A stretch of DNA of 64,000 nt. Source: an uncultured Lachnospiraceae bacterium. Its GTDB lineage: Bacteria; Bacillota; Clostridia; Lachnospirales; Lachnospiraceae. A program made the translations under genes and the position numbers. Shown here piece by piece: positions 1 to 8,639 of this stretch. Position 1 is the first letter of the stretch, and each line of letters opens with the position of its first letter. The notes beneath the pieces were generated by a model, which saw only the letters and a program-made list of their open reading frames with translations, was not told where the DNA came from and did not search any database. The stretch lies in NCBI GenBank assembly GCA_910586205.1, contig CAJUGD010000007.1:10638-74637 (forward strand), read 5' to 3'.

Positions 1-1
1 T

Positions 2-298
2 AACGCCTGTGAATTTCAGTCTAAAGGCGATCCCATCACAGATCTTTTTGAAAATTTGGCGGCAGAGCAAAAAGCCCGCACCACCTACGACAACATCCTC
101 CGCATGGTCAAAGACCACGATGTCTGCGATCCCATCCGCTTCCTGAGGGAACGGGAAATCGTTCACTTCCAACGCTTTGGTGAAGCCCTCCGGGACGTTC
201 AGGACCATCTGGACAGCCGCAACTTCTATGCCTTTAACCCGGCATTTGACAAAGTATCCACACAAAACATACAAAATGTCAGACAACATTCCAAATAA
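2..298 (+). CDS. cotJC: Spore coat protein CotJC (manganese catalase family), 3' end only
   Basis: The frame is open from the window edge, reading NACEFQSKGDPITDLFENLAA, and ends at TAA 296-298, so the 5' part lies outside the window. The ACEFQSKGDPITDL and AAEQKARTTYDNI stretches, followed by CDPIRFLREREIVHFQRFGE, are what I know from the C-terminal half of CotJC, a ferritin-like manganese catalase of the inner spore coat. The E and H in REREIVHFQRFGE fit metal ligands of the four-helix bundle. An internal TTG at 56 is not the start, because homology continues upstream of it. It converges on spoIIQ-spoIID, and both neighbours are sporulation genes. Good family confidence; the exact length cannot be given. 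Confidence 0.85.
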   Translation, partial: NACEFQSKGDPITDLFENLAAEQKARTTYDNILRMVKDHDVCDPIRFLREREIVHFQRFGEALRDVQDHLDSRNFYAFNPAFDKVSTQNIQNVRQHSK

Positions 299-306
299 TT
301 TTTAAT

Positions 307-336
307 AAGCCAGTGTCTTCATGCGCTGGCTTTTCC
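307..336 (+). terminator. Rho-independent terminator of cotJC
   Basis: AAGCCAG (307-313) pairs with CTGGCTT (326-332), followed by TTTTCC, 9 nt after the cotJC stop codon. Confidence 0.65.
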
Positions 337-387
337 TTCTCTATAACCCATATTCCCCTATTCTTTCCTGTAAAACGAGTAAAACAA

Positions 388-432
388 GAAAAACCGGCAA
401 GGCATATTCTTTTCCATGCCCCGCCGGATTTC
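388..432 (-). terminator. Terminator of the spoIID-spoIIQ unit (possibly bidirectional)
   Basis: CCGGC..GGCAT (394-405) pairs with ATGCC..GCCGG (416-427). On the minus strand the stem is followed by TTTTTCTTG, 25 nt after the spoIIQ-like stop. The plus strand also has a T-rich tail, so it may serve both convergent units. Confidence 0.7.
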
Positions 433-451
433 TCTTTTTGACAATCTTACC

Positions 452-1246
452 TTATTCCAGATAATCCAGCGGATCCAATGCTGCTCCCTGGTAATTCATC
501 TGAAAATACACATTACTGCCCTCTACCGTATAATACTTGGTAGGCTCCGCCACATAGCCCAAGAGCTGCCCTTTCTCCAGGTATTCTCCCTCAACGGCAG
601 AAACCTCCTTAAGCTGGCCGCAGACAGCCGTATAATCATTACCCAGATCCAGAACCACATAGCTGCCGATCTCCTCATTAACGCCTGTCTCCACTACACG
701 AGCATTGGCAGGAGAATAGACCGGACTGCTGACCTCTCCCTGAATCACCAAACCTGGATTGCATTTATACTGGTCCAGGGTGGGAAAGTAGATTGTAGAG
801 TCCATACTGTAATCCAGCACTACATTTCCCATTACAGGCCATCCGGCCCGGCTGGTATCCGTAAAGTCCAGCACCAGCGCCTTGGCCGCATCCATTCCCG
901 TTCCTACGGCCTTAGCCTCCTGGGATGGTTTGCTGCTTCCTGATTTATGAGCCTTTTCCTGGATTACCGTATCCGGGTTTGCCTCCTGTTTTGCCACTTT
1001 TGCTTCAGTTTCCTCAGGTACAGGCTTCGCGTTGGACTCTCCGGCTGTAGGCGCCTGTGTTCCTGTTTTTGATTCCTCGGCAAGTAAATTTTCCTGACCA
1101 GGCATATCCACATAAGGATTTTGCTCCTGGCCGTCTCCTCTTCTCATTGTAACGACGCCTGCTGCAGCTACTATAGTCAGCAAGCCCAGTACCAGCATGA
1201 CAAGGAATAGTTTGTCCTTGAACATTTGATTGATTCTCTCTTTCAC
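452..1246 (-). CDS. spoIIQ: SpoIIQ-like membrane protein with degenerate M23 (LytM) domain
   Basis: A 264-residue protein with one membrane helix (about residues 13-33), a Gln/Glu/Lys-rich linker and a C-terminal M23/LytM fold from about 150 (NPGLVIQG, VYSPANARVVE, VEKGQ-like turn at EKGQLLGYV). All zinc ligands appear replaced: the HxxxD motif reads N163...V167, the YGH position reads CGQ and the HLH position reads NVY. Loss of catalysis is known for B. subtilis SpoIIQ, which acts in the forespore membrane as partner of SpoIIIAH during engulfment. Starts at GTG 1246 with AGGTG 7 nt before it; it begins 41 nt after spoIID, so the two are probably co-transcribed. The adjacency to spoIID supports SpoIIQ over a generic M23 protein. 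Confidence 0.75.
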   Translation of the reverse strand: MKERINQMFKDKLFLVMLVLGLLTIVAAAGVVTMRRGDGQEQNPYVDMPGQENLLAEESKTGTQAPTAGESNAKPVPEETEAKVAKQEANPDTVIQEKAHKSGSSKPSQEAKAVGTGMDAAKALVLDFTDTSRAGWPVMGNVVLDYSMDSTIYFPTLDQYKCNPGLVIQGEVSSPVYSPANARVVETGVNEEIGSYVVLDLGNDYTAVCGQLKEVSAVEGEYLEKGQLLGYVAEPTKYYTVEGSNVYFQMNYQGAALDPLDYLE

Positions 1247-1287
1247 CGTTTATCACCTCGGTAGTAGTTTTACCAAAGTGCCGCGTC

Positions 1288-2364
1288 TTATTCAGAAATC
1301 AGAGAGATATTTTTATAATAATAATTTAAAATGTCCTCATAACCCCATCCGGATTCTGCCATGGCATCTGCCCCGGCCTGGCTCATCCCATATCCATGAC
1401 CTCTGCCTCGGATCCTGACCCGTACCACAGTTCCGTCCGTCTCCACTCCAAAGCAAGGCGAGGGAAGCCCTAAGGCATATTGGATGGCATCACCCGAATA
1501 GCTTAAAGCCCCTATTTTCATCTCCACCATGTATCCCGCCTCATCCTTTTTTATGGTTTGGATCTGCTTTACATCCACCCCTGACGCTCCGGGAATCTGG
1601 CTGACTGCCGCTGTAAAAGAATCCTGGCTCCACTCCATCACCTGCATGTAATCATCCCGCTTTGTGTCTGACACGCTTTCCACAGACTGAAGATACGGAA
1701 AATCCGCCTCTCCCTCTCGTGTTCTCCCTGCACTCATGGCATGGAACAAAGGAAGAATATAACGATCCTCATACTTCATCACCACCCCGCAGGTAGCCTC
1801 AACCGCTTCCCTGCACCGTTTCAGGCTGTCAACAGCCTTCATCCTGTCCCCTGTCAGGCTTTTCTCCCCCTCTCCCAGATAATCCATATCCAGCTCCTCC
1901 TCATAGATTTCCGTCCTTCCATCCATCAGCCGATATACATAAGTCCGGGCAATTACAGCCTGACATTTCAATGCTTCCATATTATAATCTGTATTAATCT
2001 GACATGCAATGATCCCGGGAAGGTAATCTTCCAGATCCACATATGTCTTGATTCCTTTTCTTTCCACCAGAATTTTTCTCTTGATGCTCACCCCAAACGA
2101 TTCTGAAAATTCATTCCCTCCATTGCCCTGATTCCCATTAGATTCATGAAATTCCCCTTCTGTCCCTTCTTCTTCACCAGACGCCCCATTTCCATTTGCC
2201 CTGTCCTCTGCTTGTCCCGTCTGCTCTGTCTCCTCATCTTCTGGCGGAAATAATACTTCCCCCTGCTCAGCCTTTACCTCCATGCCTGCGCTCCTCATCC
2301 AAACCAGAGAAACAGCCCACGGCATTATAAACATTACAGCCAACCCTATCACCCATCTGCGCAT
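1288..2364 (-). CDS. spoIID: Stage II sporulation protein D (SpoIID/LytB domain)
   Basis: A 358-residue protein with an N-terminal membrane anchor (about 5-24), an acidic Gly/Asn-rich linker (residues 40-90) and the SpoIID domain from about 100: VDLEDYLPGIIACQ, MEALKCQAVIARTY and the C-terminal GRGHGYGMSQAGA. SpoIID is the lytic transglycosylase that cuts peptidoglycan ahead of the engulfing membrane. In known SpoIIDs the ASEMP motif holds the catalytic Glu (E88 in Bacillus); here the aligned residue is Gln122 (ACQIN, codon CAG). The Shine-Dalgarno AGGAGG lies in a hairpin that also works as a possible terminator for glgP (see separate entry). Followed by the spoIIQ-like gene, forming an engulfment pair. 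Confidence 0.88.
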   Translation of the reverse strand: MRRWVIGLAVMFIMPWAVSLVWMRSAGMEVKAEQGEVLFPPEDEETEQTGQAEDRANGNGASGEEEGTEGEFHESNGNQGNGGNEFSESFGVSIKRKILVERKGIKTYVDLEDYLPGIIACQINTDYNMEALKCQAVIARTYVYRLMDGRTEIYEEELDMDYLGEGEKSLTGDRMKAVDSLKRCREAVEATCGVVMKYEDRYILPLFHAMSAGRTREGEADFPYLQSVESVSDTKRDDYMQVMEWSQDSFTAAVSQIPGASGVDVKQIQTIKKDEAGYMVEMKIGALSYSGDAIQYALGLPSPCFGVETDGTVVRVRIRGRGHGYGMSQAGADAMAESGWGYEDILNYYYKNISLISE

Positions 2365-2365
2365 A

Positions 2366-2410
2366 AAAAGAATCCCTCCTGACTATTATCAGTCTATGAA
2401 GGGATTCCTT
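2366..2410 (-). terminator. Hairpin between glgP and spoIID, overlapping the spoIID ribosome binding site
   Basis: On the minus strand GGAATCCCT pairs with AGGGATTC and is followed by TTTTT and then directly by the spoIID ATG. A smaller GACT/AGTC stem lies inside the loop. It has terminator form for transcripts coming from ileS-glgP, but the 3' arm contains part of the AGGAGGGATTC Shine-Dalgarno of spoIID, so it could also block translation of readthrough mRNA. Confidence 0.55.
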
Positions 2411-2420
2411 TTTCTATTAC
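2391..2420 (-). promoter_or_regulatory. Candidate sporulation (sigma-E type) promoter for spoIID
   Basis: Minus strand GTAATAGA (2420-2413), 14 nt spacer, CATAGACT (2398-2391). The -10 is one base from the CATACACT/CATACAAT form known for sigma-E; the -35 is weaker. The predicted RNA would start inside the hairpin loop and lack its 5' arm, leaving the spoIID ribosome binding site free. Confidence 0.35.
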
Positions 2421-2479
2421 TTCTATATAACAGAAAGGTCTGATGCGAAAATATCAAAGGAGTACAAAGACTGCCCCCA

Positions 2480-4942
2480 TTACGCTTCCATTTCCACCTT
2501 TACCTTCTCCAAATGCCAAATATCCTTTACATACTCCTCAATGGTACGATCCGAGGAGAACTTTCCGCAGCATGCCACATTCATCATCGCTGCCCGTGCC
2601 CACCATTTCTCATCGCGGTACATCTCATCCACCTTTTTCTGAGCATCTGCATACATTCTGAAATCCTTCAGAATAAAATACGTATCTGCCCGGTTGCTGC
2701 TCTGGGTATTTAAAAGGGAATTGTAAATATCCCTGAACAGTTCCGTATCATAGGGAGAGAAATACCCATTGATAAGCTGCATCAGCACATGACGGATATC
2801 CTGATCATTGTTAAAAATCTGCATCGGATCATAGGACCGGTTCTTCTCCAGCTCAATGATCTCATCTGAGGAAGTGCCGAAAATAAAGGCATTCTCCTCT
2901 CCCACTTCCTCCACAATCTCCACATTGGCTCCATCCATGGTTCCAATGGTCAGGGCGCCGTTTAACATAAACTTCATATTTCCGGTACCGCTTGCCTCCT
3001 TGCTGGCTGTGGAGATCTGTTCGCTGACATCTGCAGCCGCAAAAATAATCTCCGCATTGCTTACCCGGTAGTCCTCAATAAACACCACCTTAATCTTGCC
3101 GTTGATGGACTTATCATTGTTGACCACATCTGCCACCGCATTGATCAGTTTAATGGTCAGCTTTGCAATCTTATAGCCTGCTGCAGCCTTGGCGCCGAAA
3201 ATAAAGGTTCTGGGGATCATATCCAGGTTGGGGTTCTCCTTCAGCTCATTGTACAGATACATCACATGGAGAATATTCATAAGCTGGCGCTTGTACTCAT
3301 GAAGCCGCTTTACCTGCACATCAAAGATGGACCGGGGATCCACATCGATTCCATTGTGTTCCTTAATATATTTTGCCAGACGCTGCTTGTTCTGGTACTT
3401 AATATTCATAAACTCATGCTGGCACTTTTCATCATCCACATACAGCTTCAGCTTGCTGATGGCAGAAAGATCCTTGATCCACCCATCCCCGATTTTATCA
3501 GTCACCCACTCTGCCAAAAGCGGATTGCCATGAAGCAGGAAACGCCTCTGGGTAATACCGTTAGTCTTGTTGTTGAACTTCTCCGGCATCATCTCATAGA
3601 AATCCTTTAACTCCTGATGTTTTAAGATCTCTGTGTGAAGCCGTGCCACGCCATTGACAGAAAAGCTTCCTGCAATAGCCATATGAGCCATGCGCACCTG
3701 ACCGTCATAAATAATGGACATCTTGGCAATCTTATTCTGATCGTTGGGATACATCTGGCGGATCTGGTTCTGGAACCGGCGGTTAATCTCCTCCACGATC
3801 TGGTAAATACGCGGAAGCAGGCGGGAGAACAGCTCAATCGGCCATTTTTCCAGGGCCTCTGCCATAATGGTGTGGTTGGTATAGGCACAGGTTTTGGTCG
3901 TTACCTCCCACGCCTCGTCCCAGGTCAGGGCATATTCATCCAGAAGGATCCGCATCAGCTCTGCCACTGCCACTGTGGGATGGGTGTCATTGAGCTGGAA
4001 CACATTCTTTTCATAGAATTTCCGCACATCATCGTGCTTTTCCATATATTTTGCCACTGCACGCTGCACACTTGCAGAGATAAAGAAATACTGCTGCTTT
4101 AAGCGCAGCTCCTTGCCCGCATAGTGATTGTCATTGGGGTACAGCACATCGCAGATGGTTTTCGCCAGATTCTCCTGCTCCACCGCCTTGTGATAATCTC
4201 CCTTATCAAAAGATTCCAGGCTGAAGGTGTTAATAGGCTGGGCATCCCAGATCCGCAGGGTGTTGACCACATTGTTGCCATATCCTACAATGGGCAGATC
4301 ATAAGGCACAGCCATCACGGACTGGTATCCTTCCTGGACAAAGCGCTCATGGCCATTCTCCGTCCGCTCCACCCGCACGTATCCTCCGAATTTAACCTCC
4401 GTCGCATACTCGGACCGGCGCACCTCAAAGGGATTGCCGTCTTTCAGCCACTCATCCGGCACCTCCATCTGAAAACCATTTTCAATTTTCTGCTTAAACA
4501 TCCCATAGTGATACCGGATTCCGCACCCATAGGCAGGATAACCCAAGGTAGCCAGAGAATCCAGGAAACAGGCCGCAAGCCTTCCTAAGCCTCCGTTGCC
4601 CAAAGCAGGATCCGGCTCCTGATCCTCAATCAAATTTAAGTCAAAGCCCAGCTCATCCAGCACTTCCCGAATCTCATCCTGCGCCATAATATTGATAATA
4701 TTGTTGCCCAGGGCACGTCCCATCAGAAATTCCATGGACAGATAGTAAACGGTCTTAGCGTCCTCCTTGGCATATGTTTTCTGGGAGGCAATCCACTCGT
4801 CAATGATCACATCCTTTACCGCATAGGAAACAGCCTGAAATACCTGTGCAGGCGTAGCCTCATCCATTGTCCTGCGGAAAAGATTCTTTACATTGTACAA
4901 AACCGATTTCTTAAATTCTTCCTTATTAAATCCCATGCTCAT
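2480..4942 (-). CDS. glgP: Glycogen/alpha-glucan phosphorylase
   Basis: A GT35 phosphorylase that releases glucose-1-phosphate from glycogen or maltodextrin. The family run NGGLGRLAACFLDSLATL near the N-terminus and the pyridoxal-phosphate lysine in GTGNMKFMLNGAL (Lys about 657 of 820) are intact, and the length is normal. The start is placed at ATG 4942 (MSMGFNKEEF) because AAGGAG sits 8 nt upstream; an ATG at 5008 has no ribosome binding site. Only 69 nt separate it from ileS and I see no terminator there, so it may be read from the T-box-controlled ileS transcript. A terminator-like hairpin follows before spoIID. Confidence 0.95.
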   Translation of the reverse strand: MSMGFNKEEFKKSVLYNVKNLFRRTMDEATPAQVFQAVSYAVKDVIIDEWIASQKTYAKEDAKTVYYLSMEFLMGRALGNNIINIMAQDEIREVLDELGFDLNLIEDQEPDPALGNGGLGRLAACFLDSLATLGYPAYGCGIRYHYGMFKQKIENGFQMEVPDEWLKDGNPFEVRRSEYATEVKFGGYVRVERTENGHERFVQEGYQSVMAVPYDLPIVGYGNNVVNTLRIWDAQPINTFSLESFDKGDYHKAVEQENLAKTICDVLYPNDNHYAGKELRLKQQYFFISASVQRAVAKYMEKHDDVRKFYEKNVFQLNDTHPTVAVAELMRILLDEYALTWDEAWEVTTKTCAYTNHTIMAEALEKWPIELFSRLLPRIYQIVEEINRRFQNQIRQMYPNDQNKIAKMSIIYDGQVRMAHMAIAGSFSVNGVARLHTEILKHQELKDFYEMMPEKFNNKTNGITQRRFLLHGNPLLAEWVTDKIGDGWIKDLSAISKLKLYVDDEKCQHEFMNIKYQNKQRLAKYIKEHNGIDVDPRSIFDVQVKRLHEYKRQLMNILHVMYLYNELKENPNLDMIPRTFIFGAKAAAGYKIAKLTIKLINAVADVVNNDKSINGKIKVVFIEDYRVSNAEIIFAAADVSEQISTASKEASGTGNMKFMLNGALTIGTMDGANVEIVEEVGEENAFIFGTSSDEIIELEKNRSYDPMQIFNNDQDIRHVLMQLINGYFSPYDTELFRDIYNSLLNTQSSNRADTYFILKDFRMYADAQKKVDEMYRDEKWWARAAMMNVACCGKFSSDRTIEEYVKDIWHLEKVKVEMEA

Positions 4943-5011
4943 TTCTTGTTCTCCTTCCGGCTGCTGCATTCTCGGATGCCCGCAGCCTGTTGTCTCTATA
5001 TGCCCCAAAGA

Positions 5012-8000
5012 TTACACCTTCTCAACACCCAAAGCAGTCTTCTCGCCATTAATGTTCCATTCCTTCACATAACCGCCCGTCTCTCCAGTACGGATCTGAT
5101 CTGCCAGAACTTCCCTGCCAATGGTCTCTCCATGTGTATCCAAAAGCTTTGCAATCCTCTCATTACCGGTCTGATACACACAGATATGATCCATGACCTC
5201 AAATCCCGCTTCTTTTCTCATGGTCTGAATCTTGCTTACCAGCTCCCGGATAAATCCCTCCTCCAGAAGCTCCGGCGTCAGATTCGTATCCAAAGCCACT
5301 GTTACCTGATTGTCCCCCTCTGACACATACCCTTCGGTCTGCGCCATATCAATCAGCAGATCCTCTTTTGTCAGGACCACCGGCTCTCCTCCAAAGTCAA
5401 AGCTTAAAGCGCCTTCCGCATTCAGGGTATCCATAGCTGCATTGCCGTCGATCTCTGCCAGCGCCTTGCGGATGTTTGCCAACTGTTTTCCATACTTTGG
5501 TCCTACCGTCTTAAGCTGGGGCTTAAAGCTGTGGGTAGTAAAGCTGCGGACATCCTCCACAAACTCCACGGACTTTACATTCAGCTCCTCCTCAATGATT
5601 TCCACATAGAACCGGGACAACTCATGATCCGCCTTTACAAACATTTTGCCGATTGGCTGACGGTTCTTTAAGCTGGCTGTGTTCCTGGCCGCCCGGCCCA
5701 GAACCACAATATCCAGCACCTCGTCCATGTCTTCTTCCAGCTTCTTGTCTATGTGCCTCTCGTCCGCTGCCGGGAAGTCACAAAGATGAACACTCTCCGG
5801 CGCTTCTTTGTCAATACTCCGGACCAGATTCTGATAAATCGCCTCTGTCATAAAAGGAATCATGGGAGCTGCCGCCTTGGCTGTGGTGACCAAAGCCGTG
5901 TAAAGGGTCATATAGGCATTAATCTTATCCTGTTCCATGCCCTTTGCCCAAAAACGCTCCCGGCTTCTTCTCACGTACCAGTTGCTCATGTCATCCACAA
6001 ACGCCTGAAGGGCCCGGGCTGTCTCCGGAATCCGGTAATCAGCCAGATTCTCATCCACGCTTTTTACCATGGAATTCATCTTAGACAATAGCCACTTGTC
6101 CATCACAGTCAGTTTATCATATTCCAACTCATATTTGGTGGCGTCAAAATCATCAATATTAGCATACAGTACAAAGAAAGCATAGGTGTTCCAAAGAGTT
6201 CCCATGAACTTGCGCTGTCCCTCCTTCACCGCCTCCCCATGGAAACGGTTAGGCAGCCAGGGCGCACTGTTAATATAAAAATACCACCGGATCGCATCCG
6301 CCCCGTAGGCAGCCAGGGCCTCAAAGGGATCCACTGCATTTCCCTTAGTCTTGCTCATCTTCTGTCCAAGCTCATCCTGCACATGGCCCAGGACAATTAC
6401 ATTCTTGTAGGGAGCCTTATTGAAAATCAAGGTGGAAATGGCCAGCAGGGAATAGAACCATCCTCTTGTCTGATCCACTGCCTCTGAGATAAAGTCCGCC
6501 GGGAACTGCTGATCAAACAGATCCTTGTTCTCAAAAGGATAATGATGCTGGGCAAACGGCATGGCGCCTGAATCAAACCAGCAGTCTATCACCTCAGGAA
6601 CCCGCTTCATCTCTTTGCCGCACTTCGGACAAGTGATCGTCACCTCGTCAATAAAAGGACGGTGAAGCTCAATATCCTTCGGACAGTTTTCTGACATGGA
6701 CCGGAGCTCCTCAATACTTCCGACAGAATGCTGATAACCGCACTCACACTCCCATACATTCAGAGGAGTTCCCCAATAGCGGTTCCGGCTGATTCCCCAA
6801 TCCTGCACATTCTCCAGCCAGTCGCCGAAACGCCCTTTCCCGATACTTTCCGGAATCCAGTTGATGGTATTGTTGTTGCGGATCAAATCCTCCTTCACTG
6901 CTGTCATTTTGATAAACCAGGATTCTCTCGCATAGTAAATAAGAGGCGTGTCACATCTCCAGCAATGGGGATAGCTGTGCTCAAAGGCAGGCGCTGAGAA
7001 TAACAGCCCTTTTTCCTCCAGCTCCTTTAATACCAGGGGATCCGCCTTTTTCACAAAGGTTCCCTGCCACGGCGTTTCCTTGGTCATCTCCCCTTTAGAA
7101 TCTACCAACTGGACAAAAGGCAGATCATACCTGCGTCCCACCTTAGAGTCATCTTCACCGAAAGCAGGCGCAATGTGTACGACACCCGTACCGTCTGTCA
7201 GAGTCACATATCCGTCACAAACTACATAAAAAGCCTTTTTCTTCTGTTTTTCGCAAATCTCATTGGCATAAGGAAGCAAAGGTTCATATTCCTTATACTC
7301 CAGATCCTTTCCGGTACAACGCTCCAGCACCGTATACCCGCCCTGCAGCACCGTGTCGCACAGGGCTTCCGCCAGATAATAGGTGTATCCGTCATTTTGA
7401 ACCTTCACATAGGATTCGTCCGGATTGACACAAAGAGCCACATTGCTGGGCAAGGTCCAGGGCGTAGTGGTCCATGCCAAAATATAGGCATCCTCCCCCT
7501 TCACCTTAAACCGGGCAATGGCAGAGCGTTCCTTCACATCCTTATATCCCTGTGCCACCTCATGGCTGGACAAAGGCGTACCGCACCGGGGACAATAGGG
7601 CACAATCTTAAAGCCCTTGTACAAAAGCCCCTTCTCCCATATCTGCTTTAAAGCCCACCATTCAGACTCAATAAAATCATTGTGGTAGGTCACATAAGGA
7701 TCATCCATATCCGCCCAGAAGCCTACCGTACTGGAGAAATCTTCCCACATCCCCTTATACTTCCAGACACTCTCCTTACAGTGACCGATAAACGGCTCCA
7801 GACCATACTGCTCAATCTGCTCTTTTCCGTCTAAGCCCAGCATCTTCTCCACTTCCAGCTCTACCGGAAGCCCGTGAGTGTCCCATCCTGCCTTTCGGGG
7901 AACCATACAGCCCTTCATAGTGCGGTACCGCGGAATCATATCCTTGATTACCCTGGTCAATACATGGCCGATATGAGGCTTTCCGTTAGCTGTAGGCGGC

Positions 8001-8137
8001 CCGTCATAAAAAGTATAGGTCGGGCCGTCCGTCCGGCTCTCCATGCTCTTTTGAAAGATATCATGGTCTTTCCAAAACTTCTCGACTTTCTTTTCCCGCT
8101 CTACAAATTTCAAATCTGTAGATACTTTCTCATACAT
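5012..8137 (-). CDS. ileS: Isoleucyl-tRNA synthetase, type 2-like
   Basis: Class I synthetase charging tRNA-Ile. The HIGH motif is in ANGKPHIGHVLTR near residue 58 and the KMSKS loop reads GQKMSKTKGN. Two internal CPxC motifs (VPYCPRCGTP and ITCPKCGKE) are present, while the C-terminal CxxC zinc motif of the common 920-940-residue bacterial enzyme is absent. With about 1041 residues and an extended C-terminal region it resembles the eukaryote-like IleRS2 group, a group associated with mupirocin tolerance (inference only). ATG 8137 has GGAGG at 8 nt, better than the ATG two codons upstream, which has only about 2 nt. Preceded by a T-box leader and followed by glgP. Confidence 0.96.
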   Translation of the reverse strand: MYEKVSTDLKFVEREKKVEKFWKDHDIFQKSMESRTDGPTYTFYDGPPTANGKPHIGHVLTRVIKDMIPRYRTMKGCMVPRKAGWDTHGLPVELEVEKMLGLDGKEQIEQYGLEPFIGHCKESVWKYKGMWEDFSSTVGFWADMDDPYVTYHNDFIESEWWALKQIWEKGLLYKGFKIVPYCPRCGTPLSSHEVAQGYKDVKERSAIARFKVKGEDAYILAWTTTPWTLPSNVALCVNPDESYVKVQNDGYTYYLAEALCDTVLQGGYTVLERCTGKDLEYKEYEPLLPYANEICEKQKKKAFYVVCDGYVTLTDGTGVVHIAPAFGEDDSKVGRRYDLPFVQLVDSKGEMTKETPWQGTFVKKADPLVLKELEEKGLLFSAPAFEHSYPHCWRCDTPLIYYARESWFIKMTAVKEDLIRNNNTINWIPESIGKGRFGDWLENVQDWGISRNRYWGTPLNVWECECGYQHSVGSIEELRSMSENCPKDIELHRPFIDEVTITCPKCGKEMKRVPEVIDCWFDSGAMPFAQHHYPFENKDLFDQQFPADFISEAVDQTRGWFYSLLAISTLIFNKAPYKNVIVLGHVQDELGQKMSKTKGNAVDPFEALAAYGADAIRWYFYINSAPWLPNRFHGEAVKEGQRKFMGTLWNTYAFFVLYANIDDFDATKYELEYDKLTVMDKWLLSKMNSMVKSVDENLADYRIPETARALQAFVDDMSNWYVRRSRERFWAKGMEQDKINAYMTLYTALVTTAKAAAPMIPFMTEAIYQNLVRSIDKEAPESVHLCDFPAADERHIDKKLEEDMDEVLDIVVLGRAARNTASLKNRQPIGKMFVKADHELSRFYVEIIEEELNVKSVEFVEDVRSFTTHSFKPQLKTVGPKYGKQLANIRKALAEIDGNAAMDTLNAEGALSFDFGGEPVVLTKEDLLIDMAQTEGYVSEGDNQVTVALDTNLTPELLEEGFIRELVSKIQTMRKEAGFEVMDHICVYQTGNERIAKLLDTHGETIGREVLADQIRTGETGGYVKEWNINGEKTALGVEKV

Positions 8138-8165
8138 TTTCATTACCTCCGTTTTCGCGGCAAAA

Positions 8166-8458
8166 CAAAAAAGCTTTCATCCCTGTAATGAGGACGAAAG
8201 CCTGGCTTCGTTATACCACCTATTACTGCATACCCTTGTCCGGATTTTACAAAAACAAAAAAACCGGCACACCATATGCGCTCCCCATAACGGAGGGACA
8301 ACCGGCACAGCCTAATAGGCTCTGAAAAACCTTTCAGCCTGCAACTCAGGAGTGATCTTCAGTATCCGCAATTCTGCCTCCGGGCTTCCACCATCCCCGG
8401 ATCGCTGACGCCATCCTACGGTCCTACTCTCTCCGTCAAAGTCATTCCTTTATCTTAA
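8166..8458 (-). promoter_or_regulatory. T-box riboswitch, isoleucine specifier (ileS leader)
   Basis: On the minus strand the leader contains the T-box sequence AGGTGGTATAACGAAG (8221-8206), then a terminator GCTTTCGTCCTCATTACAGG..GATGAAAGC with seven T (8201-8166). The stem I 3' side reads GAAGATCACTCC, giving ATC (8356-8354) as the likely Ile specifier codon. Uncharged tRNA-Ile would stabilise the antiterminator and allow ileS transcription. The order stem I, T-box, terminator, ileS is the normal one. Confidence 0.92.
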
Positions 8459-8468
8459 ATCACTAATC

Positions 8469-8497
8469 ATTATATTAATTGAAACGGAAAATGTCAA
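8469..8497 (-). promoter_or_regulatory. Sigma-A promoter of the ileS T-box leader
   Basis: Minus strand TTGACA (8497-8492), 17 nt spacer, TATAAT (8474-8469): full consensus, placed just upstream of the T-box. Confidence 0.9.
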
Positions 8498-8565
8498 GGT
8501 CTGGAAACAAGATTCCCAAAAAGATTCCCCCCAAACATCATCCTGTTAATTTTTTGTCAATCAAT

Positions 8566-8594
8566 TTGCCATTTTTCGCAATTAATGTTATACT
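8566..8594 (+). promoter_or_regulatory. Sigma-A promoter of pncB
   Basis: TTGCCA (8566-8571), 17 nt, TATACT (8589-8594), about 45 nt before the pncB start. It is divergent from the ileS promoter. Confidence 0.7.
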
Positions 8595-8639
8595 ACACGT
8601 TAACCAAATACACTTTTTACAAAAAAGGGAGGAATTACC

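Noticed and set aside
4943..5012. Terminator between ileS and glgP (GGCTGC/GCAGCC stem)
   Set aside because: A stem can be drawn but no T-run follows; it is followed by the glgP ribosome binding site.
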